NCBI GenBank assembly: GCA_963757335.1
Contig: CAVWRJ010000013.1
Coordinates: forward strand, 248,001-312,000
Reading direction: 5' to 3'
Length of the DNA: 64,000 nucleotides
DNA from: DASQPA01 sp963757335
Lineage (GTDB): Bacteria; Acidobacteriota; Thermoanaerobaculia; Multivoradales; UBA5704
The notes under the pieces are model-generated. The model was not told the origin of the DNA, did no database searches, and saw only the letters and a program-made list of their open reading frames with translations. Each line of letters begins with the position of its first letter. Positions within the stretch are counted from its first letter, which is position 1. The position numbers and the translations under genes were made by a program. Below are positions 43,802-52,467 of the stretch, one piece after another.

Positions 43802-45889
43802 CTATCCCCGCTGCAGCACGAAATAGAGGCAGACGAGGGCGAACATGCCCACCGCCAGGACCAACGCGTAGTTCGAGACGTACCCCGTCTGCACCCGGCG
43901 GAAGAGGACCGAGAACCCACTCAAGATCGAGCCGACCAGGTTGACGATACCGTCGACCACGAACTTGTCGAAGAGGCTGGAGATCCTGGAGACGGCGAGC
44001 GCCAGGTTGCGCGCGCCGTGGACCAGGAAACCGTCGATGAACACCGAGTCGAACCGGAAAAGGCCGCGGGCGGTCGCCCAGAAGCCACGGATGACGGTCG
44101 CGTCGTAGAGCTCGTCGACGTAGTACTTGTTGGCCAGCACCCGGTTGAGGCCGGGGAAGCGGCGGGCCCAGGCCTCGCCGCGTTCGAGCCCGCCACGGCC
44201 GTAGATCGGCCGCGCGACCGCCAACCAGCCGAGGGCGGCGACGACGACCGAGAGAGCGATCAGCCCCGCCTCGATCGCCCAGTGGACCTCGTGCTCGCCC
44301 GCCGTCAGCCCCTGGACCGGCCGAAGCACCCGGTCGAAGAGGTGGGCGAAGAAGTTGAAATCGTAGCTCGCGATCTTCGGGATTCCCACCCAGCCGGCGA
44401 AGACCGCGCCCACCGCGAGGACGATCAGGGGGACCGTCATCACCTTCGGCGACTCATGGAGATGATGGCGCTGCTCCTCGGTGCCCCGGAAATCGCCCTC
44501 GAAGGTGAGATAGACCGCCCGGAACATGTAGCAGGCGGTCAAACCCGCGGTCAGGAGGCCGACGCTATAGAGCGCCCACTGCCCCCGGGCGGCGACCGCT
44601 CCCAGGATCTGGTCCTTGCTGAAGAAGCCGGCGAGCGGCGGGATGCCGGCGATGGCGATCGTCCCCAGCCAGAAGGTCCAGTAGGTCACCGGCATGTATT
44701 TCTTTAAACCGCCCATCTTCCGCATGTCCTGCTCGCCGCCCATGGCGTGGATGACCGAGCCCGAGCCCAGGAAGAGGAGGGCCTTGAAGAAGGCGTGGGT
44801 CGCCAGGTGGAAGACCGCCGCCTGGTAGGCGCCGACCCCCGCCGCCAGGAACATGTAGCCGAGCTGCGACACCGTCGAGTAGGCGAGCACCTTCTTGATG
44901 TCGGTCTGGGCGATGGCGATCGTCCCGGCGAAGAGCGCCGTGGCGCAGCCGATGATGGCGACGAAGAGCGACACCCCCGGAGCCAGCCGGAAGAGGACGT
45001 TCGAGCGGGTCACCATGTAGACGCCAGCGGTCACCATCGTCGCCGCGTGGATGAGCGCCGAGACCGGGGTGGGGCCGGCCATGGCGTCCGGCAGCCAGAC
45101 GTAGAGGGGGATCTGGGCGCTCTTGCCCATGGCGCCGACGAACAGGCAGAGGGCCACGAAGCTCGCCACGTTCAAGCCGAAGTGATAGTGCGAGAGGGCG
45201 AGCGCCGGATCGGCGGCGATTCTGGAGAAGAGGTCGGTGAAATTGAGCGTCCCGAAGTTGGCGACCAGGGCGAACAGGCCGATCATGAAGGCGAAGTCGC
45301 CGATCCGGTTGACGATGAAGGCCTTCCGCCCGGCGTAGGGGGGGAACTCCTCCTTGTAGTAGAACCCGATCAGGAGGTACGAGCAGAGCCCCACCCCTTC
45401 CCAGCCGACGAACATCACGAGGTAGTTGTTGCCCAGGATGAGCATCAACATGGCCCCCATGAAGAGGTTGAGATAGGTGAAGAAGCGCTGGAAGCCCTCC
45501 TCGTGGGCCATGTAGCCCACCGAGTAGACGTGAATCCAGAAGCCCACGAAGGTGACGACGAAGAGCATCACACAGGTGAGCGGGTCGAGGAAGAAACCCA
45601 TCTCGACCTTCAGGTTGGCCACTCCGGAGATCGCCGTGTGGAGCGCGCCGGCCGGAATCCAGATGTAGACGTGCTGTTCGAAGCCATAGGGAGCGGAGAT
45701 GCCGGCGGCATGCGAGGCGTAGCTGCCGATGACGAGGAATCCGAGGAGCGCCGCCAGGCCCACGCTGCCACAGGCGATCCAGGCGACCGCCTGCTTGCCG
45801 ATCCGGCCGCGGAGGACGACGCCGTTCAAAAGCGCCCCGAGGAAGGGGACGAGCGGGATGAACTGGAGCAGGCTCCTCAGATCGTCCAT
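43802..45889 (-). CDS. nuoL: NADH-quinone oxidoreductase subunit L
   Basis: 695 residues, the largest membrane antiporter subunit. It carries YLVMFVGWEGVGLCSYLLIG, YVWLPDAMAGPTPVSALIHA, DIKKVLAYSTVSQLGYMFL and IPPLAGFFSKDQILGA, followed by the long C-terminal region including the lateral helix that clamps NuoM and NuoN. Starts with ATG 45889, four bases from the nuoK stop. Intact. Confidence 0.96.
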   Translation of the reverse strand: MDDLRSLLQFIPLVPFLGALLNGVVLRGRIGKQAVAWIACGSVGLAALLGFLVIGSYASHAAGISAPYGFEQHVYIWIPAGALHTAISGVANLKVEMGFFLDPLTCVMLFVVTFVGFWIHVYSVGYMAHEEGFQRFFTYLNLFMGAMLMLILGNNYLVMFVGWEGVGLCSYLLIGFYYKEEFPPYAGRKAFIVNRIGDFAFMIGLFALVANFGTLNFTDLFSRIAADPALALSHYHFGLNVASFVALCLFVGAMGKSAQIPLYVWLPDAMAGPTPVSALIHAATMVTAGVYMVTRSNVLFRLAPGVSLFVAIIGCATALFAGTIAIAQTDIKKVLAYSTVSQLGYMFLAAGVGAYQAAVFHLATHAFFKALLFLGSGSVIHAMGGEQDMRKMGGLKKYMPVTYWTFWLGTIAIAGIPPLAGFFSKDQILGAVAARGQWALYSVGLLTAGLTACYMFRAVYLTFEGDFRGTEEQRHHLHESPKVMTVPLIVLAVGAVFAGWVGIPKIASYDFNFFAHLFDRVLRPVQGLTAGEHEVHWAIEAGLIALSVVVAALGWLAVARPIYGRGGLERGEAWARRFPGLNRVLANKYYVDELYDATVIRGFWATARGLFRFDSVFIDGFLVHGARNLALAVSRISSLFDKFVVDGIVNLVGSILSGFSVLFRRVQTGYVSNYALVLAVGMFALVCLYFVLQRG

Positions 45890-45892
45890 GGC

Positions 45893-46201
45893 TTATCCCT
45901 TGAGCTCCACGGCCCGCCCGAGGTCGGTCGACTCGCGCAAGCGGAAAAGGGCGATCAGGATGCCGAGCCCCACGGCCGCCTCGCCGGCGGCGACGGTGAT
46001 CGTGAAGATGGCGAAGATCTGCCCCGTCAGATCCGAGTGCTGGTAGGAGAAGGCGATCAGGTTGATGTTGACCGAGTTCAAGATGAGCTCGATCGACATC
46101 AGCACGGTGATCATGTTGCGCCGCACCAGGACGCCGCAGATACCGATGGCGAAGAGCACGAAGCTCAACACCAGGTAGTGGTTGGTCGTTACCTCGAGCA
46201 T
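45893..46201 (-). CDS. nuoK: NADH-quinone oxidoreductase subunit K
   Basis: 102 residues, three membrane helices. GVLVRRNMITVLMSIELILN contains the two Glu region of the proton path (MSIELILNSVN), and TITVAAGEAAVGLGILIALF follows. Equivalent to ND4L. A gap of 107 bases separates it from the nuoJ stop; this holds GC-rich filler and no ribosome-binding oddity. Confidence 0.95.
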   Translation of the reverse strand: MLEVTTNHYLVLSFVLFAIGICGVLVRRNMITVLMSIELILNSVNINLIAFSYQHSDLTGQIFAIFTITVAAGEAAVGLGILIALFRLRESTDLGRAVELKG

Positions 46202-46308
46202 CGCGAGCTCCCTACAGCTTGACGTCGGTGAACAGGGGTGGGCGGCCGGTTGATCCGGCAGGTCCGGGCGGGCCGCTCACCTCTGGCAACCGGGTTCTCC
46301 CCTTCTTC

Positions 46309-46891
46309 CTACTGCCTCCTCCCGAGCACCACGGCGCCGATCATCGCCACGAGCAGAAACAGCGAGGCGATCTCGAACGGCAGCAGATAGTCGCGGTAGA
46401 GGCTCCAGGCGACCGCCTGGGAATTGCCCACCGCGGCCTCGCTCCCGGCAGTGCCCACGCCGCTCACGACGTTCGCGGCATTGGCGACATTGGCGGTGAC
46501 GAAATTCTGCGGCTGCTCGAAGGCCGGGCCGAATGCGACGTGCAGGAAGAGCCAGCCGAAGAGGCCGAGGAGCAGAAGCCCGAGGCACCAGGGCCGCCGG
46601 CGACTGCCGCCAGAAGATCTTCGTCTGGTCGAGCTTGTGCAGGTTGACCAGCATGATGACGAAAAGGAACAGCACCATGATGCCGCCGCCGTAGACGAAG
46701 ACCTGGACGACGGCCAGGAACTCGGCGTGGCGGAGCAGAAATAGCACGGCGACGGCCAGGAAGGTGACGAGGAGCGAGATCGCCCCGTACATGGGATTGC
46801 GGAGCGTCACGACCCCGACCGCCCCGACGACCGCCAGGGCGGCGAAGAGGTAGAAGAGGAGGGCGGGGCCGTGCGCGACTAGAGAGCCCAT
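46309..46891 (-). CDS. nuoJ: NADH-quinone oxidoreductase subunit J (one-base frameshift)
   Basis: The first 95 residues are normal NuoJ: VVTLRNPMYGAISLLVTFLA, FLAVVQVFVYGGGIMVLFLF and VNLHKLDQTKIFWRQS. The frame then shifts near 46602-46612. Removing one base continues as RRRPWCLGLLLLGLFGWLFL to FGPAFEQPQNFVTANVANAA, ending LPFEIASLFLLVAMIGAVVL and stop 46309. The corrected length is 193 residues, normal for NuoJ. A real loss would cripple complex I, so this is most likely a sequence error. Confidence 0.85.
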
Positions 46892-46894
46892 GGT

Positions 46895-47374
46895 CTAGGC
46901 GATCTCCTCGTCGGTGTAGGCCGGCCGCACCCGCCAGTCCTGGAGCTCCGCCTTGTCGACGTAGAGATTGTCCCAGCGGTCGTAGGAGGCGAGCTCGTAA
47001 GTCTTGGTGGTCAGCCAGATCGACTTGGGCTCGGTCGGGCAGCCCTCCTCGCAGAGGCCGCAGAACATGCAGCGCTGGACGTCGATGTCGAAACGGTCGA
47101 GCACCTTCTCCTTCTTGTTCGTCTCCGGGTTCACCTGCTGGCTGACGTCGATGTAGATGATGTCGATCGGGCAGTCCTTGGCGCAGAGGGTGCACTTGAT
47201 GCAGCGCTCCTCGTCGAGCCGGAACATGCCGCGGAAGCGGTGCGCCGGCTCCCAGCGCTCCTCGGGATACTGCACCGTCACCTTCTTCTTCATCATGTTC
47301 TTGGCAGTGATCCCCAAGCCCGCGAAGAGGTCGAGCAGCATGATCTTGTCGAGGAAACGCTTCATGGCAGCCAT
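46895..47374 (-). CDS. nuoI: NADH-quinone oxidoreductase subunit I (two [4Fe-4S])
   Basis: 159 residues. CIKCTLCAKDCP and CMFCGLCEEGCP are two ferredoxin-type motifs binding clusters N6a/N6b that pass electrons to NuoB. ATG 47374 has AAAGG upstream. A C-terminal tail LYVDKAELQDWRVRPAYTDE is normal for the family. It directly precedes nuoJ. Confidence 0.95.
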   Translation of the reverse strand: MAAMKRFLDKIMLLDLFAGLGITAKNMMKKKVTVQYPEERWEPAHRFRGMFRLDEERCIKCTLCAKDCPIDIIYIDVSQQVNPETNKKEKVLDRFDIDVQRCMFCGLCEEGCPTEPKSIWLTTKTYELASYDRWDNLYVDKAELQDWRVRPAYTDEEIA

Positions 47375-47391
47375 AGAGAAACCTTTCGACC

Positions 47392-48465
47392 TCAGGGGTG
47401 ATGAACCAGCAGCTTGATCAACCCGGTGGCGAAGATGTTGAGGAGAGCGAGGGGGATCATCCACTTCCAGCCGAGGTCCATCAGCTGATCGAAGCGGTAG
47501 CGCGGGAAGGTGCCGCGGAACCAGATGTAGGCGAAGAGGAAGACGACGACCTTCAAGAAGAACCAGACGATCCCGGGAACGACGTTGAGAAACGGCAGCA
47601 GGTGCGGGAAGGGCGGCAGCCAGCCCCCCAAAAAGAGCGTCGTCGCCACCGCCGAGATGACGATCATGTTGGCGTACTCGCCCAGGAAGAAGAGGGCGAA
47701 GCGCATGCCGCTGTACTCGGTGTGGAAGCCGGCGACCAGCTCCGACTCCGCCTCCGGCAGGTCGAACGGGTTACGGTTGGTCTCCGCCACCCCCGCCACC
47801 AGATAGATGAAGAAGGCGACGAGCTGCGGGAAGAGGTACCACCAGCCGGCCTTCGCCTGCGCCTCGACGATGCCGACCAGCGACAGCGTCCCGGCGAGCA
47901 TGATCGGACCGACGAGCGACAGGCCCTGCGGCACCTCGTAGGAGATCATCTGGGCCGCCGAGCGCAGGCCGCCCATGAGGGAGAACTTGTTGTTCGACGA
48001 CCAGCCGCCGATGATCAGGCCGTAGACCCCGATGGTCGCCAGTGCCAGGACGACGAGCACCCCGGTGTTGACGTCGGTGACGTACCAGGCGAGCTTGCCC
48101 CCGGTGACCCGCGGGCCCATGGGGATGACCGCGAAAATGATGAGGGCCGGCGCCACGACCAGGCAGGGGGCGAGGATGAATGCCCACTTGACCGCCTGGA
48201 TGGGGAGCGTGTCCTCCTTGACGAGGAGCTTCATGACGTCGGCGATCGGCTGCAGGAGGCCCCATGGACCCACCCGGTTGGGGCCGACCCGCGCCTGGAT
48301 GAAGCCGAGGATCTTGCGCTCGGCGAGCACCAAATAGGTGATCACCGGCAGGATGCCCAGGAAGACCAGGACGAGGATCTTGATCGCCGGCGAGACCGCC
48401 CAGTAGAAGAGGTCGTCGCCCACCGCGCGGCGGAGCGAGTCGAAGAGAGCGATCTCCGCGATCAT
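47392..48465 (-). CDS. nuoH: NADH-quinone oxidoreductase subunit H
   Basis: 357 residues, eight membrane helices. ERKILGFIQARVGPNRVGPW and QPIADVMKLLVKEDTLPIQA form the quinone-site surface; ETNRNPFDLPEAESELVAGF is the conserved charged loop. ATG 48465 overlaps the nuoD stop (ATGA). A 1176-codon frame that runs through nuoC to nuoH is a chance read-through caused by the nuoC frame break; the frame within nuoD is not coding. Confidence 0.95.
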   Translation of the reverse strand: MIAEIALFDSLRRAVGDDLFYWAVSPAIKILVLVFLGILPVITYLVLAERKILGFIQARVGPNRVGPWGLLQPIADVMKLLVKEDTLPIQAVKWAFILAPCLVVAPALIIFAVIPMGPRVTGGKLAWYVTDVNTGVLVVLALATIGVYGLIIGGWSSNNKFSLMGGLRSAAQMISYEVPQGLSLVGPIMLAGTLSLVGIVEAQAKAGWWYLFPQLVAFFIYLVAGVAETNRNPFDLPEAESELVAGFHTEYSGMRFALFFLGEYANMIVISAVATTLFLGGWLPPFPHLLPFLNVVPGIVWFFLKVVVFLFAYIWFRGTFPRYRFDQLMDLGWKWMIPLALLNIFATGLIKLLVHHP

Positions 48466-49625
48466 CGGTCCACCTCCCCGAGCACGATGTCGGTGGTGCC
48501 GACGATCGCCACCAGATCGGCGATCAAGGCGCCCTTCGACATCTCCGGGACCACCTGGAGGTTGGTGAAGCTGGGCGCCCGGACGTGGCAGCGGTAGGGC
48601 TGCGGCGTGCCGTCGCCGACGATGTAGAAGCCGATCTCGCCCTTCGGCCCCTCGATGCCGTGGTAGACCTCGGAGTCCTTGGCGGATTTCAAGACGCGCG
48701 GGCGCTTGGCCATGATCGGCCCCTCGGGGAGCTGGTCCAGGCACTGGAGGACGATCCGGTTGGCCTGCCGCATCTCTTCCATGCGCACGAGATAGCGGTC
48801 GTAGGTGTCGCCGTTTTTCCCCAGGGGCACGTCGAACTCGACCTCGCCGTAGGCCTCGTAAGGAGCCACCTTGCGCAGATCCCAGTCGATGCCGCTGCCG
48901 CGGAGCATGGGGCCGGTGATCCCGTAGTCGATGGCCACCTCGGGCGACAGCACCCCGATCCCCACCGTCCGCTTCTTCCAGATCCGGTTCTCGGTCAAGA
49001 GGCCCTCGTACTCGTCGACCCGCGGCAGAAACGACTCGGCGAAGACCCGGCAGCGGTCGGCCCAGCCCACCGGCAGGTCGTGCGGCAGGCCGCCAGGGCG
49101 CATGCAGTTCAAGGTCAGCCGGGCGCCGCAGAACTGCTCGAAGAGGTCGAGGATCAGCTCGCGCTCGCGGAAGCAGTAGAAGAACGGGGTCATCGCCCCG
49201 ATGTCGATGGCGTGGGTGGCGAGCCAGAGGAGGTGCGACGAGATGCGCTGCAGCTCGGCCAGAAGAGTCCGGATGTAGCGCGCCCGCGGCGGCACCACGA
49301 GGCCCACGAGCTTCTCGACCGCCCCCACATAGGCGAGGTTGTTGGTCGCCGCCGCCACATAGTCCATGCGGTCGGTGTGGGGGACGTTCTGGAAGAACGG
49401 GTGGAGCTCGAAGAGCTTCTCGGTGCCGCGGTGGAGGTAGCCGATGATCGGGTAGCAGTCGAGGATGCGCTCGCCGTCCACCTTGAGCTTCAGGCGCAGC
49501 ACGCCGTGGGTCGACGGGTGCTGGGGCCCGAAGTTGAGCTCCATCTCCTCCTCGGGGGCGAAGAGGCGGTCGTCGTCCGGCAGGGTCCGGGGGTCCAACG
49601 GTTGGATCATCGGCGGCTGGCTCAT
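48462..49625 (-). CDS. nuoD: NADH-quinone oxidoreductase subunit D
   Basis: 387 residues. LNFGPQHPSTHGVLRLKLKV and HRGTEKLFELHPFFQNVPHT form the quinone-binding site (His and Tyr/Asp ligands); RPGGLPHDLPVGWADRC and DIVLGEVDR at the C-terminus are family marks. ATG 49625 overlaps the nuoC stop. Intact. The Arg methylated by MidA-type enzymes in mitochondria lies in this subunit's HPxxHG region; whether that happens here is unknown. Confidence 0.95.
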   Translation of the reverse strand: MSQPPMIQPLDPRTLPDDDRLFAPEEEMELNFGPQHPSTHGVLRLKLKVDGERILDCYPIIGYLHRGTEKLFELHPFFQNVPHTDRMDYVAAATNNLAYVGAVEKLVGLVVPPRARYIRTLLAELQRISSHLLWLATHAIDIGAMTPFFYCFRERELILDLFEQFCGARLTLNCMRPGGLPHDLPVGWADRCRVFAESFLPRVDEYEGLLTENRIWKKRTVGIGVLSPEVAIDYGITGPMLRGSGIDWDLRKVAPYEAYGEVEFDVPLGKNGDTYDRYLVRMEEMRQANRIVLQCLDQLPEGPIMAKRPRVLKSAKDSEVYHGIEGPKGEIGFYIVGDGTPQPYRCHVRAPSFTNLQVVPEMSKGALIADLVAIVGTTDIVLGEVDR

Positions 49626-50679
49626 GGGTTCGAGGCTCCGCTCCCCGGCTCGCCAGCGGGCGCCGCGGGGGGACAGAAGGTGCCGCTGCCGGCGCTGCTG
49701 GCAGTGCCGCTGGAGGAGCCGTCGCCGGTGCCGGTTTCGGAGTGACGGGCGCGGCAGGGGCTGCCGGCGCAGCGGCTGCCGGTTTCGGCGGAGCGGGCGG
49801 TGCCGGGGGTGCCGGCGGCTTCGCCGGTTTCCAGCCGGTGCCGGTGCCGGTGACCGGCCCCGCCTTCTCCTCGTAATACTCGGGGTAGATGGCGGCGCCG
49901 GTGTCGATCCCCTCGACCGGGAAGTCCTTGCGGAGCGGGTACCCGTTGAAGCCCTCCCAGAGGAGGATGCGGGTCATGTCGGGATGGCCCGCGAAGCTCA
50001 CCCCGTACATGTCGTAGACCTCGCGCTCCGGCCAGTTGGCGGCGCGCCAGACGCCGCACACCGTGGGCACGGGGGTGGCCTCGTCGGTCGCCACCTTCAA
50101 GCGGATGCGCCGGTTGGCGGCGAAGCTGTGCAGGTGGTAGACGACGTCGAAGCGCGGCGTCCGCTTGGGGAAGTCGGCGCCGCAGATGTCGATCAGATAG
50201 GTGAACTGGTGCCGGGTCTTGAGCGCCCCGGCGACCTGGGCCACAGCGTCGCACCGGAGGACGAGAGTGAGGTCGCCGGCGAAGCTCCGGGCCGATTGGA
50301 TCGCCTCCCCGAACTCCTCCTTGAGCGCCTCGACCAGGGGGTCCGCGGCGGCATCCTTCCACTCCGGGGAGACCGGATCGCGCTCCCAGGCCTCCCCGAC
50401 CGGCGGGGGCGGCGCCGCGTGCGCCGCCGGCTTCGGGGCGGCCACCGGAGCGGCGGGCTTGGGGACGACGGGAGCGGCTGCCACCGGGGCGGCCGGAGAC
50501 GTCGGAGCCGTCGGAGCGACCGCGGGGACTGGAGGCGGCGTAGGCGCCAAGGGGGCCGCCGGGGCTGCTGGGACCAAGGGGACCGCTGGAGCCGCCGGGG
50601 TGGCCGGGACATCGGAGGGTTTCACCTCACCTCCGCTCCCGGCGGCGGGAGCGCCGGGCTTTTCCTGCTCGTCGCTCAT
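49622..50679 (-). CDS. nuoC: NADH-quinone oxidoreductase subunit C with Pro/Ala extensions (one-base frameshift)
   Basis: Core residues about 105-260 are normal NuoC: HQFTYLIDICGADFPKRTPR, VVYHLHSFAANRRIRLKVAT, YDMYGVSFAGHPDMTRILLW and GYPLRKDFPVEG. In front is an Ala/Pro/Val-rich stretch of about 95 residues, and behind is another of about 75. The frame breaks at the six-G run 49677-49682; with one more G the end reads AAPAGEPGSGASNP and stops at 49622, overlapping the nuoD ATG as elsewhere in this operon. Corrected length 352 residues, against roughly 160-200 for a typical NuoC. ATG 50679 overlaps the nuoB stop. Confidence 0.85.
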
Positions 50680-51209
50680 GAACCCGCCTCTTCCGCCGGC
50701 AGCTCCGCCAGCGTGGCCTTCCGTGGCCGCGGATGGCCGGCGATGCTCATGCGGTCGATCTTGCGCTGCAGGTGGAGGAGACCCCAGAGCAGAGCCTCGG
50801 GCCGCGGCGGGCAGCCGGGCACGTAGACGTCCACCGGGATGACCCGGTCCACCCCCTGAGTCACGGCGTAGGTCCGGTAAGGACCGCCGCAGGTGGCGCA
50901 GGCGCCCATGGCGATCGCCCACTTGGGCTCCGGCATCTGGTCCCAGAGCCGGCGGACGATGGGGGCCATCTTCTCGGTCACCGTGCCGGCGACGATCATC
51001 AGGTCGCTCTGGCGCGGGGTGGCGCGGAAGACCTCGGCGCCGAAGCGCGACATGTCGTGCCGGGGATCGAGGACCGCCATCATCTCGATGGCGCAGCAGG
51101 CGAGGCCGAACTGCATCGGCCAGATGGCGGAGCGGCGGGCCCAGTTGAAGATCTTGTCGTAGGTGGTGGTGAGGACGTTGCCCTCGGAGCCCGCGGCGGA
51201 ATCCATCAT
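50676..51209 (-). CDS. nuoB: NADH-quinone oxidoreductase subunit B
   Basis: 177 residues. LACCAIEMM, GACATCGGPY and VPGCPPRPE hold the four Cys of cluster N2. FRATPRQSDLMIVAGTVTEK is conserved. ATG 51209 overlaps the nuoA stop (ATGA); the next codon is also ATG. Intact. Confidence 0.96.
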   Translation of the reverse strand: MMDSAAGSEGNVLTTTYDKIFNWARRSAIWPMQFGLACCAIEMMAVLDPRHDMSRFGAEVFRATPRQSDLMIVAGTVTEKMAPIVRRLWDQMPEPKWAIAMGACATCGGPYRTYAVTQGVDRVIPVDVYVPGCPPRPEALLWGLLHLQRKIDRMSIAGHPRPRKATLAELPAEEAGS

Positions 51210-51562
51210 GCCCAATTGAGCGCCCCCCGGTTCCAGACGTAGACGTAGCCGGCGATGAGGATGGCCAGGAAGACCGTCATCTCGATGAAGCCGAAGAGCG
51301 CCAGGCGGTCGAACATCACCGCCCAGGGATAGAGAAAGATGGTCTCGACGTCGAAGATGACGAAGAGGACCGCGATCAGATAGTAGCGGATCGAGAACCG
51401 GTGGTCGTGCGCGAAGCTCTCCGGCTCGTTGCCGCACTCGTAGGGCTCGAGGTTGGTGGTGCCGTTCCCCCGATGGCGCAGCAGCCGGGCGGCGAGCAGA
51501 GTGACGACCAGGAAGCCAATGGCGATGGCGACGAAGACAAGAATAGGAAAGTAGTTCGCCAT
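51206..51562 (-). CDS. nuoA: NADH-quinone oxidoreductase subunit A
   Basis: 118 residues, three membrane helices, first gene of the operon. PYECGNEPESFAHDHRFSIR and RYYLIAVLFVIFDVETIFLY with YPWAVMF are the conserved loop and helix (quinone-tunnel region). No EFG genes follow within the window. Bases 51563-51680 upstream hold no obvious consensus promoter. Confidence 0.96.
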   Translation of the reverse strand: MANYFPILVFVAIAIGFLVVTLLAARLLRHRGNGTTNLEPYECGNEPESFAHDHRFSIRYYLIAVLFVIFDVETIFLYPWAVMFDRLALFGFIEMTVFLAILIAGYVYVWNRGALNWA

Positions 51563-51680
51563 GGTCAGGCTTCTCCCTCGGATCGTGCTGCCCGGGCTCC
51601 TCTCTGATGAGCGGGGGCTATTCTACCCATGGGCGGTGGGCTGTCAACCGAAGAGGGGGGCGGCGAGAGCGCTGGCAGGG

Positions 51681-52358
51681 TCAGGAGGAGGACCGGGCCG
51701 AGGGCTGGAGCCGCAAAGTCGAGAGCGAGCGGGCGGTCAGAGCCCGCTCGGAGAGCCGGGTGAGGCGCTCCAGGGAGGAGATCGCCTCGACCTGCGCCCG
51801 GGTCTCCTCCGGGAGCGGACCGAAGCGCTGCTCGAGCAGGCGAAGCAGTACCTTGCGCAGCGCGCGGAGCCCCCGTTGCTGCCCCTCCCGCAATCCCTTC
51901 TCCAAACCCCTCTCCAGACCCTTCGCTTCCAAACGCTCCGACCAGGTCGTCGCCATCCGCATCACCTCCCGGTTCTCCCGAACCGTGCACAGCGCCGCGT
52001 ACTCCGCGGCCTCTCGACCCTGCAATTCTAGATAAGTTTCGACGCAGTTGACCAGCAGCACCCGCCGGGCCTCCTCCAACTTGGCTGCCGCGATCCGTTT
52101 CATGCAGGCCAGCTTGAGCGCCGGCCGATCGAGGGTGCCCCGCCGCATGAGGGCAGCCAGGCCCCAGGCGAGGAGGAAGGCGACCTCGGCCAGGAGGTCC
52201 AGCTCCCGGCGCCGGCCGCCGGGGGTGAAGAACTCCTTGTCGAGGAGGACCGGATGGGCGAGATCAAGCCGGGCCGCCAGATCCGGCACCGTGAGGTTCA
52301 GCAAGTCGGCGAAAAAGCTGCGGAGCAGCCCTTTGAAGAGCGAGTCGTGCCTGGGCAT
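51681..52358 (-). pseudogene. Rpn/YhgA-like (PD-(D/E)XK, DUF4351) gene with internal deletion
   Basis: 225 residues from ATG 52358. The N-terminus PRHDSLFKGLLRSFFADLLN and LDKEFFTPGGRRRELDLLAE is the start of the Rpn-family nuclease. Directly afterwards the sequence jumps to the later helices (FLLAWGLAALMRRGTLDRPA), and the C-terminus has the repeated GLERGLEKGLREGQQRGLR helix and LEQRFGPLPEETRAQVEAIS. The middle, with the remaining catalytic residues of the PD-(D/E)XK core, is missing: about 75 residues compared with what I recall of the family. The frame is still open, so the deletion is in frame. These proteins are often encoded in many copies with transposase-like spread. Confidence 0.65.
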
Positions 52359-52467
52359 TTCGTCTCCCTGGAGCGGCACCGAAGAGGCTCGGCGCAGAGC
52401 TCTTCAGGGAAGGACGTAAAACGCTCTTACAATCTTGCAGGGGTCGGAAAACTGCGATTCCGGCGGG

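Noticed and set aside
47392..50922. One 1176-codon protein covering nuoC to nuoH
   Set aside because: The nuoD coding frame lies inside it in another frame, and the nuoC stop is restored by one base in a G run at 49677-49682.
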